DNA from: Thermomonospora echinospora
GTDB taxonomy: Bacteria > Actinomycetota > Actinomycetes > Streptosporangiales > Streptosporangiaceae
Length of the DNA: 64,000 nt
Assembly: GCF_900108175.1 (NCBI RefSeq)
Contig: NZ_FNVO01000006.1
Location: 62,001-126,000 of the forward strand
Direction: 5' to 3'
The position numbers were made by a program, and so were the translations under genes. Below, piece by piece: positions 41,322 to 48,608 of this stretch (its first letter is position 1; the number at the start of each line of letters is the position of its first letter). The notes under the pieces are model-generated. The model did not search any database. It was not told where the DNA came from and saw only the letters and a list, made by a program, of their open reading frames with translations.

Positions 41322-41744
41322 TCAGGAGGATTCGGAGCGGCGCTTGAGGCCCTCGGCCTCCAAGGTCAGGTAACGGCGGACGAGCCGGCCGGCGAAGACG
41401 CCCAGGAGGGGAGCGAGCGGGCCGCTCTGGTCGAAGACCAGCCGTACCGTCACCGGGCCGCCGGGCGCCGAGGTGAGTTCGTGGACCGCGGTGCTGGTGA
41501 TGCCGGAGCTCTTGGAGACCCAGGTGAACGACGAGCCCGGGACGAAGTCGGTCACCTCCCACACGGCCGTGGGGAGCTTGGGCTGCTTGATCCGTACGGT
41601 GGCGCCCGTACCGAACGGCCGGTCCTCCAGACGCCGGACCTCGTCCATTGAGGCGGTCCACTCCGGCCATCGCTCGACATCGACGAGGACCTCCCAGACA
41701 CGCTCGGCCGGCGCGTCGATGTCGGCCGTGATCTCGTACCGCAT
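41322..41744 (-). CDS. SRPBCC-fold (polyketide cyclase/START-like) protein, 140 aa
   Basis: Starts with the family signature MRYEITADIDAPAERVWEVLVDVERWPEW, given in parts: ITADIDAPAERVWEV and DVERWPEWT. The remainder alternates strands and ends in a long helix (LRRYLTLEAEGLKRR; first residues V-R). Proteins of this fold have a hydrophobic cavity and often bind or modify small molecules. Start ATG 41744 with GGAGGT upstream. It follows the pirin gene in the same direction, 91 bases away, and may be co-transcribed with the yceI-pirin pair. Confidence 0.85.
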   Translation of the reverse strand: MRYEITADIDAPAERVWEVLVDVERWPEWTASMDEVRRLEDRPFGTGATVRIKQPKLPTAVWEVTDFVPGSSFTWVSKSSGITSTAVHELTSAPGGPVTVRLVFDQSGPLAPLLGVFAGRLVRRYLTLEAEGLKRRSESS

Positions 41745-41835
41745 GGGACCTCCAGGGGGCGCGAACGATCCTGTGATCATCCTGGCAGCGACCGGCGGCG
41801 CCGGAAACCACTCCGAAGGCCCGATGTGGCCGCGC

Positions 41836-42603
41836 TCAGGCGGCGATGGTGGCGTGCATCTCCCACACCAGGATCTCCGCAAGCTCGCTCGCGGTGACCC
41901 GCTGCCCGCCGGTCGCGGTAAAGCGGACAGCGTCGCCGGTGCCGAGCGCTCCGGCGCCTTCGAGGTCCACCGCGCCGCGGGGCACGAAGAGGTGCAGGTA
42001 CGGGGCCTCGGGCAAGTGAACGCTCTGGCCGGGTGCCAGGCGGGCGGCGTACAGCGCCGCGTACCGGTTTTTGATCCGGATTGCCGCCTCGCCGTCGTGC
42101 CGCTCCATCCCGGAGGCGACGGGAACGAGCGCACCGGACGACAGCAGCTTCTCGTCGATCTCCAGCTGTTCGTACCCCGGGGTGATGCCCTCCTCGTCGG
42201 GGACGACCCACATCTGCACGAAGTGCACCGGCTCGTCGTGCCGCTCGCCCTGCAGGCGCCAGGAGTCGTTCTTCTCCGAGTGCAGGATGCCGCGCCCGGC
42301 GCTCATCCGCTGGGCGAGGCCGGGGTAGATCACCCCGTTGTGGCCGGTGGAGTCCTGGTGGACCAGCGACCCGCGCAGCACCCAGGTGACGATCTCCATG
42401 TCGCGGTGCGGATGGGTGTCGAAGCCCGTGCCCGGCGTGACGATGTCGTCGTTGTTGACCAGCAGCAGCCCGTGGTGGGTGTTGTCGTGGTCGTAGTGGT
42501 GGCCGAACGAGAACGAGTGCTTGGAGTCCAGCCAGCCGAAGTCGGTCTTGAACCGGTCGGCGGCGCGGCGGACGTCGAGCTGCGGAGTGAGCGAGGTACG
42601 CAT
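41836..42603 (-). CDS. Pirin-family protein, 255 aa
   Basis: Cupin-type pirin. The N-terminal cupin carries the metal ligands GFDTHPHRDMEIVTWVLRG (His-x-His and Glu) and later SAGRGILHSEKN (His, Glu). The length fits the family. Such proteins can act as quercetin 2,3-dioxygenases or redox cofactors; role here unknown. Read together with the yceI gene upstream and probably controlled by the MarR protein through the operators at 43284-43357. Confidence 0.9.
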   Translation of the reverse strand: MRTSLTPQLDVRRAADRFKTDFGWLDSKHSFSFGHHYDHDNTHHGLLLVNNDDIVTPGTGFDTHPHRDMEIVTWVLRGSLVHQDSTGHNGVIYPGLAQRMSAGRGILHSEKNDSWRLQGERHDEPVHFVQMWVVPDEEGITPGYEQLEIDEKLLSSGALVPVASGMERHDGEAAIRIKNRYAALYAARLAPGQSVHLPEAPYLHLFVPRGAVDLEGAGALGTGDAVRFTATGGQRVTASELAEILVWEMHATIAA

Positions 42604-42693
42604 GGCACGGCCTTTCGCCGAGAAAGCGGAACGCGGGGTGTCGGGTGGCCGTCCCGCCGGCCCCGCGCCGGGCCGGCGGGACGGTGGCCGGGG

Positions 42694-43254
42694 TCAGGCG
42701 TTCTTGATCGCCGAGACCTCGAACTCAAGGGTGATCTTCTCGCTGACCAGCACGCCGCCGGTCTCCAGCGCGGCGTTCCAGGTCACGCCGTAGTCCTTGC
42801 GGTTGATCGTCACCGAGCCCTCGAAACCGGCGCGCACGTTGCCGAACGGGTCGGTCGCCAGGCCCTCGTAGGTGAACGGCACGGTCACCGGGTTGGTGAC
42901 GCCCTTGATGGTCAGGTCGCCGGTCAGGTCGAAGGTGTCCTCGCCGGTCCGGCGCACCGCGGTGGAGACGAAGGTGATCTCCGGGTACTCGTCCATGGCC
43001 AGGAAGTCGTTGCTGCGCAGGTGCTCGTCGCGCTGGGCGTTGCGGGTGTCGATGCTGGCGGCCTTGATGGTCACCTTGGCGGTCGAGGCTTCGGGGTTCG
43101 CGCCGTCGATGTGGGCACCGCCCTCGAACTCGTTGAACGCGCCGCGGACCTTGGTCACCATCGCGTGCCGGGCGACGAACCCGATGCGGGTGTGCGCGGG
43201 GTCGATGGTGTAGTCGCCGGTCAGCGTGGTCAGGTCGGTCGCGAGAGTGCTCAT
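42694..43254 (-). CDS. YceI-family lipid-binding-like protein, 186 aa
   Basis: Lipocalin-like YceI domain: DYTIDPAHTRIGFVARHAMV, IKAASIDTRNAQRDEHLRS and DLTIKGVTNPVTVPFTYEG are typical (each quoted in part). Start ATG 43254 with GGAGG upstream; an earlier ATG in the same frame is less well placed. No signal peptide is visible, so it is probably cytoplasmic, unlike many YceI proteins. Related proteins bind isoprenoids. First gene of a yceI-pirin(-SRPBCC) unit divergent from marR. Confidence 0.9.
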   Translation of the reverse strand: MSTLATDLTTLTGDYTIDPAHTRIGFVARHAMVTKVRGAFNEFEGGAHIDGANPEASTAKVTIKAASIDTRNAQRDEHLRSNDFLAMDEYPEITFVSTAVRRTGEDTFDLTGDLTIKGVTNPVTVPFTYEGLATDPFGNVRAGFEGSVTINRKDYGVTWNAALETGGVLVSEKITLEFEVSAIKNA

Positions 43255-43283
43255 CTTCGGGCCTCCGTCGGGTCGGTCTCGGT

Positions 43284-43357
43284 GTAGATGATGTGTCATC
43301 TACGCATCCCCCAACCTACATGACGAGTCATACATTCCGAAATACATGACGTGTCAT
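43284..43357. promoter_or_regulatory. Three palindromic MarR-type operators
   Basis: Sites: GTAGATGA-TGTG-TCATCTAC (43284-43303), ATGACGAGTCAT (43320-43331) and ATGACGTGTCAT (43346-43357), all sharing ATGA-N4-TCAT. They fill the gap between divergent yceI and marR and very likely bind the MarR protein, controlling both genes. Confidence 0.8.
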
Positions 43358-43370
43358 CGATCACGGTAGA

Positions 43371-43853
43371 ATGGCGACCATGACCGGCACCCAGTGGCTC
43401 GACGACGAGGAGCAGCGCGCCTGGCGGGCCTTCGTCCGGATGCAGGGGCGGCTGACCGCCCGGCTCAACCGGCAGTTGCAGACCGACTCGGGCCTGTCGC
43501 TGGCCGACTACGAGGTGCTGGTGCAGCTCACCGACACCGCCGACGGGCGGCTGCGGCCCTTCGAGCTCCAGCGCTGCCTGCACTGGGAGCAGAGCCGCCT
43601 GTCGCACCACCTCACCCGGATGCAGCGCCGCGGCCTGATCGGCCGCGAGGAGTGCACCGAGGACGGCCGCGGCGCCTTCATCGTGCTCACCGACGCCGGC
43701 CGGGACGCCATCACCGCCGCCGCGCCCGGCCACGTCGACACCGTCCGGAGCCTGTTCCTCGACGGGCTCACCCGTGACCAGATCGCCGCGCTCCGGCAGG
43801 TGTCCGAGCAGGTGCTCGGCCGGCTCGACGCCACCGCCGACACGGACGACTGA
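43371..43853 (+). CDS. MarR-family transcriptional regulator, 160 aa
   Basis: Winged-helix MarR protein: helical dimer part (AWRAFVRMQGRLTARLNRQL), recognition region PFELQRCLHWEQSRLSHHLTRM (in part) and wing with DGRGAFIVLTDAGR. Length typical. The ATG at 43371 is used; ATG 43380 is possible. It is divergent from the yceI-pirin unit and should repress itself and that unit through the ATGA-N4-TCAT sites. The ligand is not known. Confidence 0.9.
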   Translation: MATMTGTQWLDDEEQRAWRAFVRMQGRLTARLNRQLQTDSGLSLADYEVLVQLTDTADGRLRPFELQRCLHWEQSRLSHHLTRMQRRGLIGREECTEDGRGAFIVLTDAGRDAITAAAPGHVDTVRSLFLDGLTRDQIAALRQVSEQVLGRLDATADTDD

Positions 43854-44120
43854 GACCCCGGACGGCCGCCCTCCACACGCCGGCACCGCGTGGGAAGTGC
43901 GGCGCATCTCTTCGCACCCGGCGACGACCGCGCCACGCCGTCGCGTGAACGCCCGAGCCCGGGAAGACGACGCGCACCGCCATTCCGCCGGTGTCCCGGG
44001 CACGTCATCATGGTGAGCCGACGTCGTCCACCGCGCCCATGCGCGGTAAGGCGACGTTCCAGGCGAGGGATCGCATCCGTTCAGACCGCAGCGACGGTCT
44101 GCCATACCCAGGGAGGGCCA

Positions 44121-44423
44121 GTGCCCAAGGCGTACGTCATCTTCACCGAGGCCATCAAGGACCGGGACGCCATGGACGCCTACGGCCGGGCGGCCGCGCC
44201 GACGATAGCCGAGAGCGGCGCCCGCGTCCTGGCGGTCGATCCGCAACCCCAGCCGCTCGAAGGCGAATGGCACGGTGACCAGACGGTCGTCCTGGAGTTC
44301 GACTCGGTGGAGGCGGCCCGCGCCTGGTACGAGTCGGCCACCTACCAGAAGGCCAAGGAACTGCGGCAGGCCGCGGCCGACACCAACGCCGTGATCATCT
44401 CCGGTTTCGACGTCCCGGCGTGA
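44121..44423 (+). CDS. DUF1330 family protein, 100 aa
   Basis: Small dimeric ferredoxin-like-fold protein: KAYVIFTEAIKDRDAMDAYG at the start, ARVLAVDPQPQPLEGEW, and VVLEFDSVEAARAWYES before YQKAKELRQAAAD are DUF1330 features. GTG 44121 with GGGAGGG upstream. Function of the family is poorly known. Single gene, closed by a strong hairpin. Confidence 0.85.
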   Translation: MPKAYVIFTEAIKDRDAMDAYGRAAAPTIAESGARVLAVDPQPQPLEGEWHGDQTVVLEFDSVEAARAWYESATYQKAKELRQAAADTNAVIISGFDVPA

Positions 44424-44478
44424 CCGCGGCGGCCCCGGAGCGAACGCGCACCACCGGACACCGTCGCGGATGACAGGT

Positions 44479-44515
44479 CCGGGCGGTACGGCCGGGTCGC
44501 GGCCGTACCGCCCGG
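44479..44515. terminator. Bidirectional hairpin terminator
   Basis: Perfect 15-bp stem (CCGGGCGGTACGGCC and complement) with a 7-base loop, between the convergent DUF1330 and SulP genes. Confidence 0.85.
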
Positions 44516-44522
44516 GTGCCCG

Positions 44523-46001
44523 TCAGGTGCGGGCCCCCACGATGGCGATCGCCGGCGGCTCCTCCCCCTCCCGCGCGTTGTGCTTGTCCGCCCAGTTGGT
44601 CAGGGCGGTCCGGCACGCGTGGTCGAGGTGCCGCAGCCCGCTCAGGTCCAGCTCGATGTGCCGGTCGCGGGGCAGCGCCTCCAGGGCGTCGAGGATCTTG
44701 GGCAGCCGCAGGAACGTGGCGTTCCCGCCGAGAGTCGCCCGGATGGGCCCGGTGCCGTCGTCGTCGACCCTGACGGTGACGTGCGAGGTCTCCCAGGCGG
44801 TCTTCAGCACCGCCAGCAGCAGGCCCAGCAGCACCCCCTCGAACAGGTTCAGGGCGACGACGGCGACCGCCGTGGTCACCAGGACGATCGCCTCGCCCCG
44901 GTGCTCACGCCACAGCGGAGCCAGCCGACCGAACGGCACCAGCTTCCAGCCGGTGTGCACCAGCACCCCGGCCAGCGCGGCCAGCGGGATGATCCCGAGC
45001 GCGGCCGGGAACAGCGCGGCGAACAGCAGCAGCCACACGCCGTGCAGCACCCGCGACGCCTTGGTGCGGGCGCCCGCGTTCACGTTGGCGGAGCTGCGGA
45101 CGATGACGGCGGTCATCGGCAGCGCCCCCAGCGCCCCGCACACGGCGTTGCCCGCGCCCTGGGCCATCAGCTCCTTGTCGTAGTCGGTGCGCGGGCCGTC
45201 GTGCATCCGGTCCACGGCAGCGGCGCTGAACAGGCTCTCCGCCGAGGAGATCAGGGCGAACGCCACCACCGTGCCGATCACGCTCAGCTCGGCCAGCCGC
45301 GCCAGCTCGCCGGCGCCCGGCGGCTGGATCGCCGCCAGCAGCCCATGGATCTCCAGCCGGGCCGCCGGCAAGTCGAACACCGCCACCACGGCGGTGGCCA
45401 GCGCGACCGCCGCCAGCGGCGCCGGGACCACCCGCACCCGGGCGGGCAGCCGCGGCCAGACGACCAGCACCGCGATCGTGGCGGCGCCGACGGCCACGGC
45501 GGTGAGCGTGGCGGCCGAGCCGAACCCGTCGGCGGCCAGACCGGGCAGCCCGAAGATCTTGCCCAGCCCGGAGCCCGGCGCGTCGGCGTCGGCCATCGCG
45601 TACAGCTGCCCGGCGATGATCGTCAGCCCGATCCCGGCGAGCATGCCCTCCACCACGGCCACCGAGATGGCCCGGAACCAGCGGCCCATCCGCAGCGCGC
45701 CGAGCACAAGCTGCAACAGCCCGGCCGCCAGCACCAGCACGCCCAGGGTGGACAGGCCGTGCTGCTGCACCGCGTCGTACACCAGCACCGTCAGCCCCGC
45801 GGCCGGGCCGCTGACCTGCAGGCTGCTGCCCGGCAGCAGCCCGGCCACCAGACCGCCGACGATCCCGGTGACCAGGCCCAGCTCGGCCGGGACGCCGGAG
45901 GCGACCGCGACGCCCACGCACAGCGGCAGCGCGACCAGGAAGACGACGAGCGAGGCGGCCAGATCGCGCCGCCAGACCTCGGCGGTCATCTTGGCGGTCA
46001 T
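44523..46001 (-). CDS. SulP-family anion transporter with STAS domain, 492 aa
   Basis: Membrane transporter with 10-12 hydrophobic segments, the SulP start (LVVFLVALPLCVGVAVASGV) and a conserved core (MTAVIVRSSANVNAGARTK). A C-terminal STAS-like domain (about 405-490; RDRHIELDLSGLRHLDHAC) follows. Start ATG 46001, 14 bases after the carbonic anhydrase stop, so the two are co-transcribed. In bacteria, SulP proteins paired with carbonic anhydrase often carry bicarbonate (BicA-like); sulphate is the alternative. The pair is my reason for preferring bicarbonate. Confidence 0.88.
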   Translation of the reverse strand: MTAKMTAEVWRRDLAASLVVFLVALPLCVGVAVASGVPAELGLVTGIVGGLVAGLLPGSSLQVSGPAAGLTVLVYDAVQQHGLSTLGVLVLAAGLLQLVLGALRMGRWFRAISVAVVEGMLAGIGLTIIAGQLYAMADADAPGSGLGKIFGLPGLAADGFGSAATLTAVAVGAATIAVLVVWPRLPARVRVVPAPLAAVALATAVVAVFDLPAARLEIHGLLAAIQPPGAGELARLAELSVIGTVVAFALISSAESLFSAAAVDRMHDGPRTDYDKELMAQGAGNAVCGALGALPMTAVIVRSSANVNAGARTKASRVLHGVWLLLFAALFPAALGIIPLAALAGVLVHTGWKLVPFGRLAPLWREHRGEAIVLVTTAVAVVALNLFEGVLLGLLLAVLKTAWETSHVTVRVDDDGTGPIRATLGGNATFLRLPKILDALEALPRDRHIELDLSGLRHLDHACRTALTNWADKHNAREGEEPPAIAIVGART

Positions 46002-46014
46002 CGCACCTCCCCGG

Positions 46015-46596
46015 TCACAGCGGTAGGAACATGTCGTCGCCGGGCTGATGGGCGTACATCAGGCCGGTGTTCACCTCGTAGAACCAGCCGTGCAGGGTGA
46101 TCCGGCCGTCCGCCAGCCGCTGCCGGACCGCCGGGTAGCCGCGCAGCCGCTCCAGCTGCGCCAGCACGTGCTCGCGCACCGCGTGGTCGAGGTCGCGGAC
46201 GGACGGGGCCGGGTCGGCGTGCTGGGCGAGCCAGCCGCTCATCGCCGGGACCGCGCTGAGCGCGTCGCCGCGGGACAGCGCGGCCACCGCGGCGCAGTGC
46301 GAGTGCCCGCACACCACGATGTCGTCGATGCCGAGGACCTCGACGGCGAACTCGATGGTGGCCGCCTCGCCGGTCGGCCGGTCCACGGTGTACTCGGGCA
46401 CGATGCCGCCGGCGGTGCGCAGCTCGAACAGTTCGCCGGGCCGGGCTCCGGTGATCATCGACGGGATGACCCGCGAGTCGGAGCAGGTGATGAACAGCGC
46501 CTCGGGCTGCTGGCCTTCGGCCAGCCGCGCCAGCGACTCGCCGGACGCCGCCACCCGGGCGGGGAAGGAACGGGCGTGTTCGATGAACGTGTGCAT
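46015..46596 (-). CDS. Beta-carbonic anhydrase, 193 aa
   Basis: Interconverts CO2 and bicarbonate. Zinc ligands are visible: Cys in CSDSR (with the Asp-Arg dyad), then His and Cys in CGHSHCAA. The length is typical of beta-class enzymes. Start ATG 46596 with GGAGGA upstream; five extra in-frame codons before it are unlikely to be used. Cytoplasmic. It precedes the SulP transporter and probably keeps bicarbonate inside the cell. Confidence 0.92.
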   Translation of the reverse strand: MHTFIEHARSFPARVAASGESLARLAEGQQPEALFITCSDSRVIPSMITGARPGELFELRTAGGIVPEYTVDRPTGEAATIEFAVEVLGIDDIVVCGHSHCAAVAALSRGDALSAVPAMSGWLAQHADPAPSVRDLDHAVREHVLAQLERLRGYPAVRQRLADGRITLHGWFYEVNTGLMYAHQPGDDMFLPL

Positions 46597-46731
46597 GCGG
46601 AATTCCTCCAAGGGCGCCGCACGAAGGGCGGCACGTCGATGGAGCGGATATGAGCTGAGGGCGGAACGCGGACGACGGCCTCCGTGCCCACAAGCCGTGG
46701 CACGAGGCTCGGCGCATCGCGCCGGGCGCCC

Positions 46732-47121
46732 TCAGCAGCGCAGCACTTGGATCCGGGCGAGAACCGCCCCCATATCCGGCAGGCCTTCCCACCAGGGCCC
46801 GTCGCCGGGTCCGTACAGCCGCAGCACCAGTCCGGCCCGCCATTGGGCGAGCAGGTGCCACAACATCACCACCATCACCGGCCTGGCCGGTGCGCCGACG
46901 TTGTCGTCGGCCTCGCGCAGGCGGGACGCCTCGGCCTTGCGGGGGAGCTTCTCGGACTCCTCGCGTTGTTCGCCCATCAGGTGGTCCGGCGCGGCGATGG
47001 AGGCGCCCCGCCGATCTCCCTCGCCCCAGGACGCGGGCATCAGCACGGCGGACCAGCACAGGCACAGGCAGAGCACCCAGCCGAGCATTCTCACGGCGTT
47101 GCCGTCCGTCCTGCCGCGCAT
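46732..47121 (-). CDS. Hypothetical exported or membrane-anchored protein, 129 aa
   Basis: N-terminus: hydrophobic Cys-rich helix (MLGWVLCLCLCWSAVLMP), signal-peptide-like, then a charged middle (EQREESEKLPRKAEASRLREADD) and a second hydrophobic stretch (MVVMLWHLLAQWRAGLVL), ending in Cys. ATG 47121 is used; another ATG 11 codons later is possible. The ribosome site is weak. Family unknown. Confidence 0.5.
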   Translation of the reverse strand: MRGRTDGNAVRMLGWVLCLCLCWSAVLMPASWGEGDRRGASIAAPDHLMGEQREESEKLPRKAEASRLREADDNVGAPARPVMVVMLWHLLAQWRAGLVLRLYGPGDGPWWEGLPDMGAVLARIQVLRC

Positions 47122-47337
47122 ATCACCGCCCGTCCCGAGATGAACGCCAGATGACGCATGGATGAACGAGCCAGCGCCTCCTGCGGAGTAAGGAAGCGTG
47201 GCGCCAAACGGTCAGGCCTAAATTCAACCATGTCCAGATTCACCAACGCACCACCCGAAGGTTGCGAGTGACACAACCCCCACCCCGAGAACCACATCAA
47301 ACTTCGCAATTGCCCATATATCGAATGTCTGCCGTTG

Positions 47338-47407
47338 CCAAGGACACGCCGAAAGAAGTGTCCGCGGCCCCGCCAGGGACACCTCGAAAGAGGCGTCCGC
47401 GACCCCG
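47338..47407. repeat. Tandem pair of 35-bp units, each able to fold into a hairpin
   Basis: Unit 1 (47338-47372) and unit 2 (47373-47407) both follow CCA-GGACAC-N3-GAAAGA-N-GTCCGCG-CCCCG. Unit 2 folds as GGACACCTC-GAAA-GAGGCGTCC with a GNRA tetraloop and one mismatch; unit 1 folds with the GGACAC/GTGTCC arms. Compensating changes between the units hint at RNA structure. They lie in an 847-bp region (47122-47968) that has no convincing gene. Confidence 0.65.
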
Positions 47408-47592
47408 GGGGTGAGGCCAGCCCTGCGGGAGTCTCGGCCGTGCAGAGAGGGCGTTCACCACCGGACCGGCCGCAGGCCGCACTTTCGTTCCGCCGGTTCA
47501 AGCGTCGCAACGCGGATTCCACAATCGCGCAATGCGCGGACATTCATGGACTTTCCCAATGATTCTTTACCCGATCGACGCGGGCGGCGGTC

Positions 47593-47645
47593 GTCGGCCT
47601 CCACGGGCGCTCGGCGACGTCCGGCGAGCGCCCGTGGAGGCCGAC
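47593..47645. terminator. Very long perfect hairpin in a divergent intergenic region
   Basis: GTCGGCCTCCACGGGCGCTC plus G (21 bp) and its exact complement around an 11-base loop. It resembles a terminator, but both neighbouring genes read away from it, so whatever it terminates is not a recognised gene. It may end a small RNA beginning near the tandem hairpins at 47338. Confidence 0.6.
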
Positions 47646-47947
47646 AATCCGTGAAACATCTCCCACCACGACCGATATGTCAGATCCGACCATCGGCACG
47701 ACCTTGACGAATTCGGTGGCGCCCCGGCAATCGAACGTTCTCTGCGATGTCCCCCGAAGACGGATTTCGGTGGCGGCGGCCCCTGCCGCCGACCGGCGCG
47801 CACGGCCGGGGCCGGCGGCGGGCCGGCCGGCGGGTCAACGCCTCGATGACGGCGCGGAGCCGGCGGGCGCCGGCGGCCTCACCCTCGGTGATCTCCAGCG
47901 CCGGGGCGGGACCGCGGCTGGGCTCACCGGCTTGCCGGCGCACCCAC

Positions 47948-47968
47948 GTAACCACTATAAGTGGTTAC
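47948..47968. promoter_or_regulatory. Palindromic operator abutting the VOC start codon
   Basis: GTAACCACT-ATA-AGTGGTTAC is a perfect 9-bp palindrome ending directly before the ATG at 47969. It contains TATAAG (47956-47961), a good -10 box whose start point would fall at or next to the ATG, suggesting a leaderless message repressed by a dimeric regulator. The regulator is not evident in the window. Confidence 0.7.
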
Positions 47969-48421
47969 ATGGCTTTGCACTGGAAACTGGTCGTCGACAC
48001 CCGCGACGCACCCGCCCTGGCGGACTTCTGGGCCGCCGCCCTGGAGTACGAGGTCGAGGACCAGGACTCCCTCATCGAGCATCTGCTGGCCACCGGCCGT
48101 CTGCCCGAGGACGCCGTCGCCGAGCACCGCGGCCGCCGGATCTTCTGCGGCCACGCCGCGATCCGCCACCCGGAGGACCCGTTCGACGAGACCACCGGAG
48201 TCGGCCTGGGCCGCCGCGTCCTCTTCCAGGACGTCCCCGAGGCCAAGACCGCCAAGAACCGCCTGCACCTGGACCTGCACGCCGCCCCCGGCGGCCTGGA
48301 CGCCCTGGTCACCCGCCTGGAGACGCTGGGCGCCACCCGGCTCCACGAGGTGGATAAGGGCCCGGCCGGCCACTGGTGGGTCATGCAGGACCCCGAAGGA
48401 AACGAGTTCTGCGTCGCCTGA
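47969..48421 (+). CDS. VOC-family (glyoxalase-like) protein, 150 aa
   Basis: Glyoxalase-fold protein: LHWKLVVDTRDAPALADFWA at the N-terminus, NRLHLDLHA in the middle and WVMQDPEGNEFCVA at the end are the repeat-end motifs of this family. Start ATG 47969 has no Shine-Dalgarno site and touches a palindrome with a -10 box, consistent with leaderless translation. Function is open: lyase, dioxygenase or resistance binding protein. Confidence 0.88.
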   Translation: MALHWKLVVDTRDAPALADFWAAALEYEVEDQDSLIEHLLATGRLPEDAVAEHRGRRIFCGHAAIRHPEDPFDETTGVGLGRRVLFQDVPEAKTAKNRLHLDLHAAPGGLDALVTRLETLGATRLHEVDKGPAGHWWVMQDPEGNEFCVA

Positions 48422-48546
48422 GCCCTCAGCGCCCGGGGCCGGGGGCTCCGAGGAGGCATGAGTCTTCGCGGTGGCACCGGCACCCGGAGACGAACCCACC
48501 GTGCTGAACGGCCTGCCGCCGCCCGTCCGTGACGCGGGCAGGATCG

Positions 48547-48589
48547 GTTCCGTTGTCGGCCGCCTCACAGCGGCGGCCGACAACGGAAC
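48547..48589. terminator. Bidirectional hairpin terminator
   Basis: Perfect 18-bp stem (GTTCCGTTGTCGGCCGCC and complement), 7-base loop, between the convergent VOC gene and the GH3 gene. It also ends the beta-glucan operon. Confidence 0.9.
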
Positions 48590-48608
48590 GGCCGATCGTT
48601 CTCCGAGG

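Noticed and set aside
47338-47407. Tandem repeats as a CRISPR array
   Set aside because: Only two units, directly abutting, with no spacers and no cas genes.
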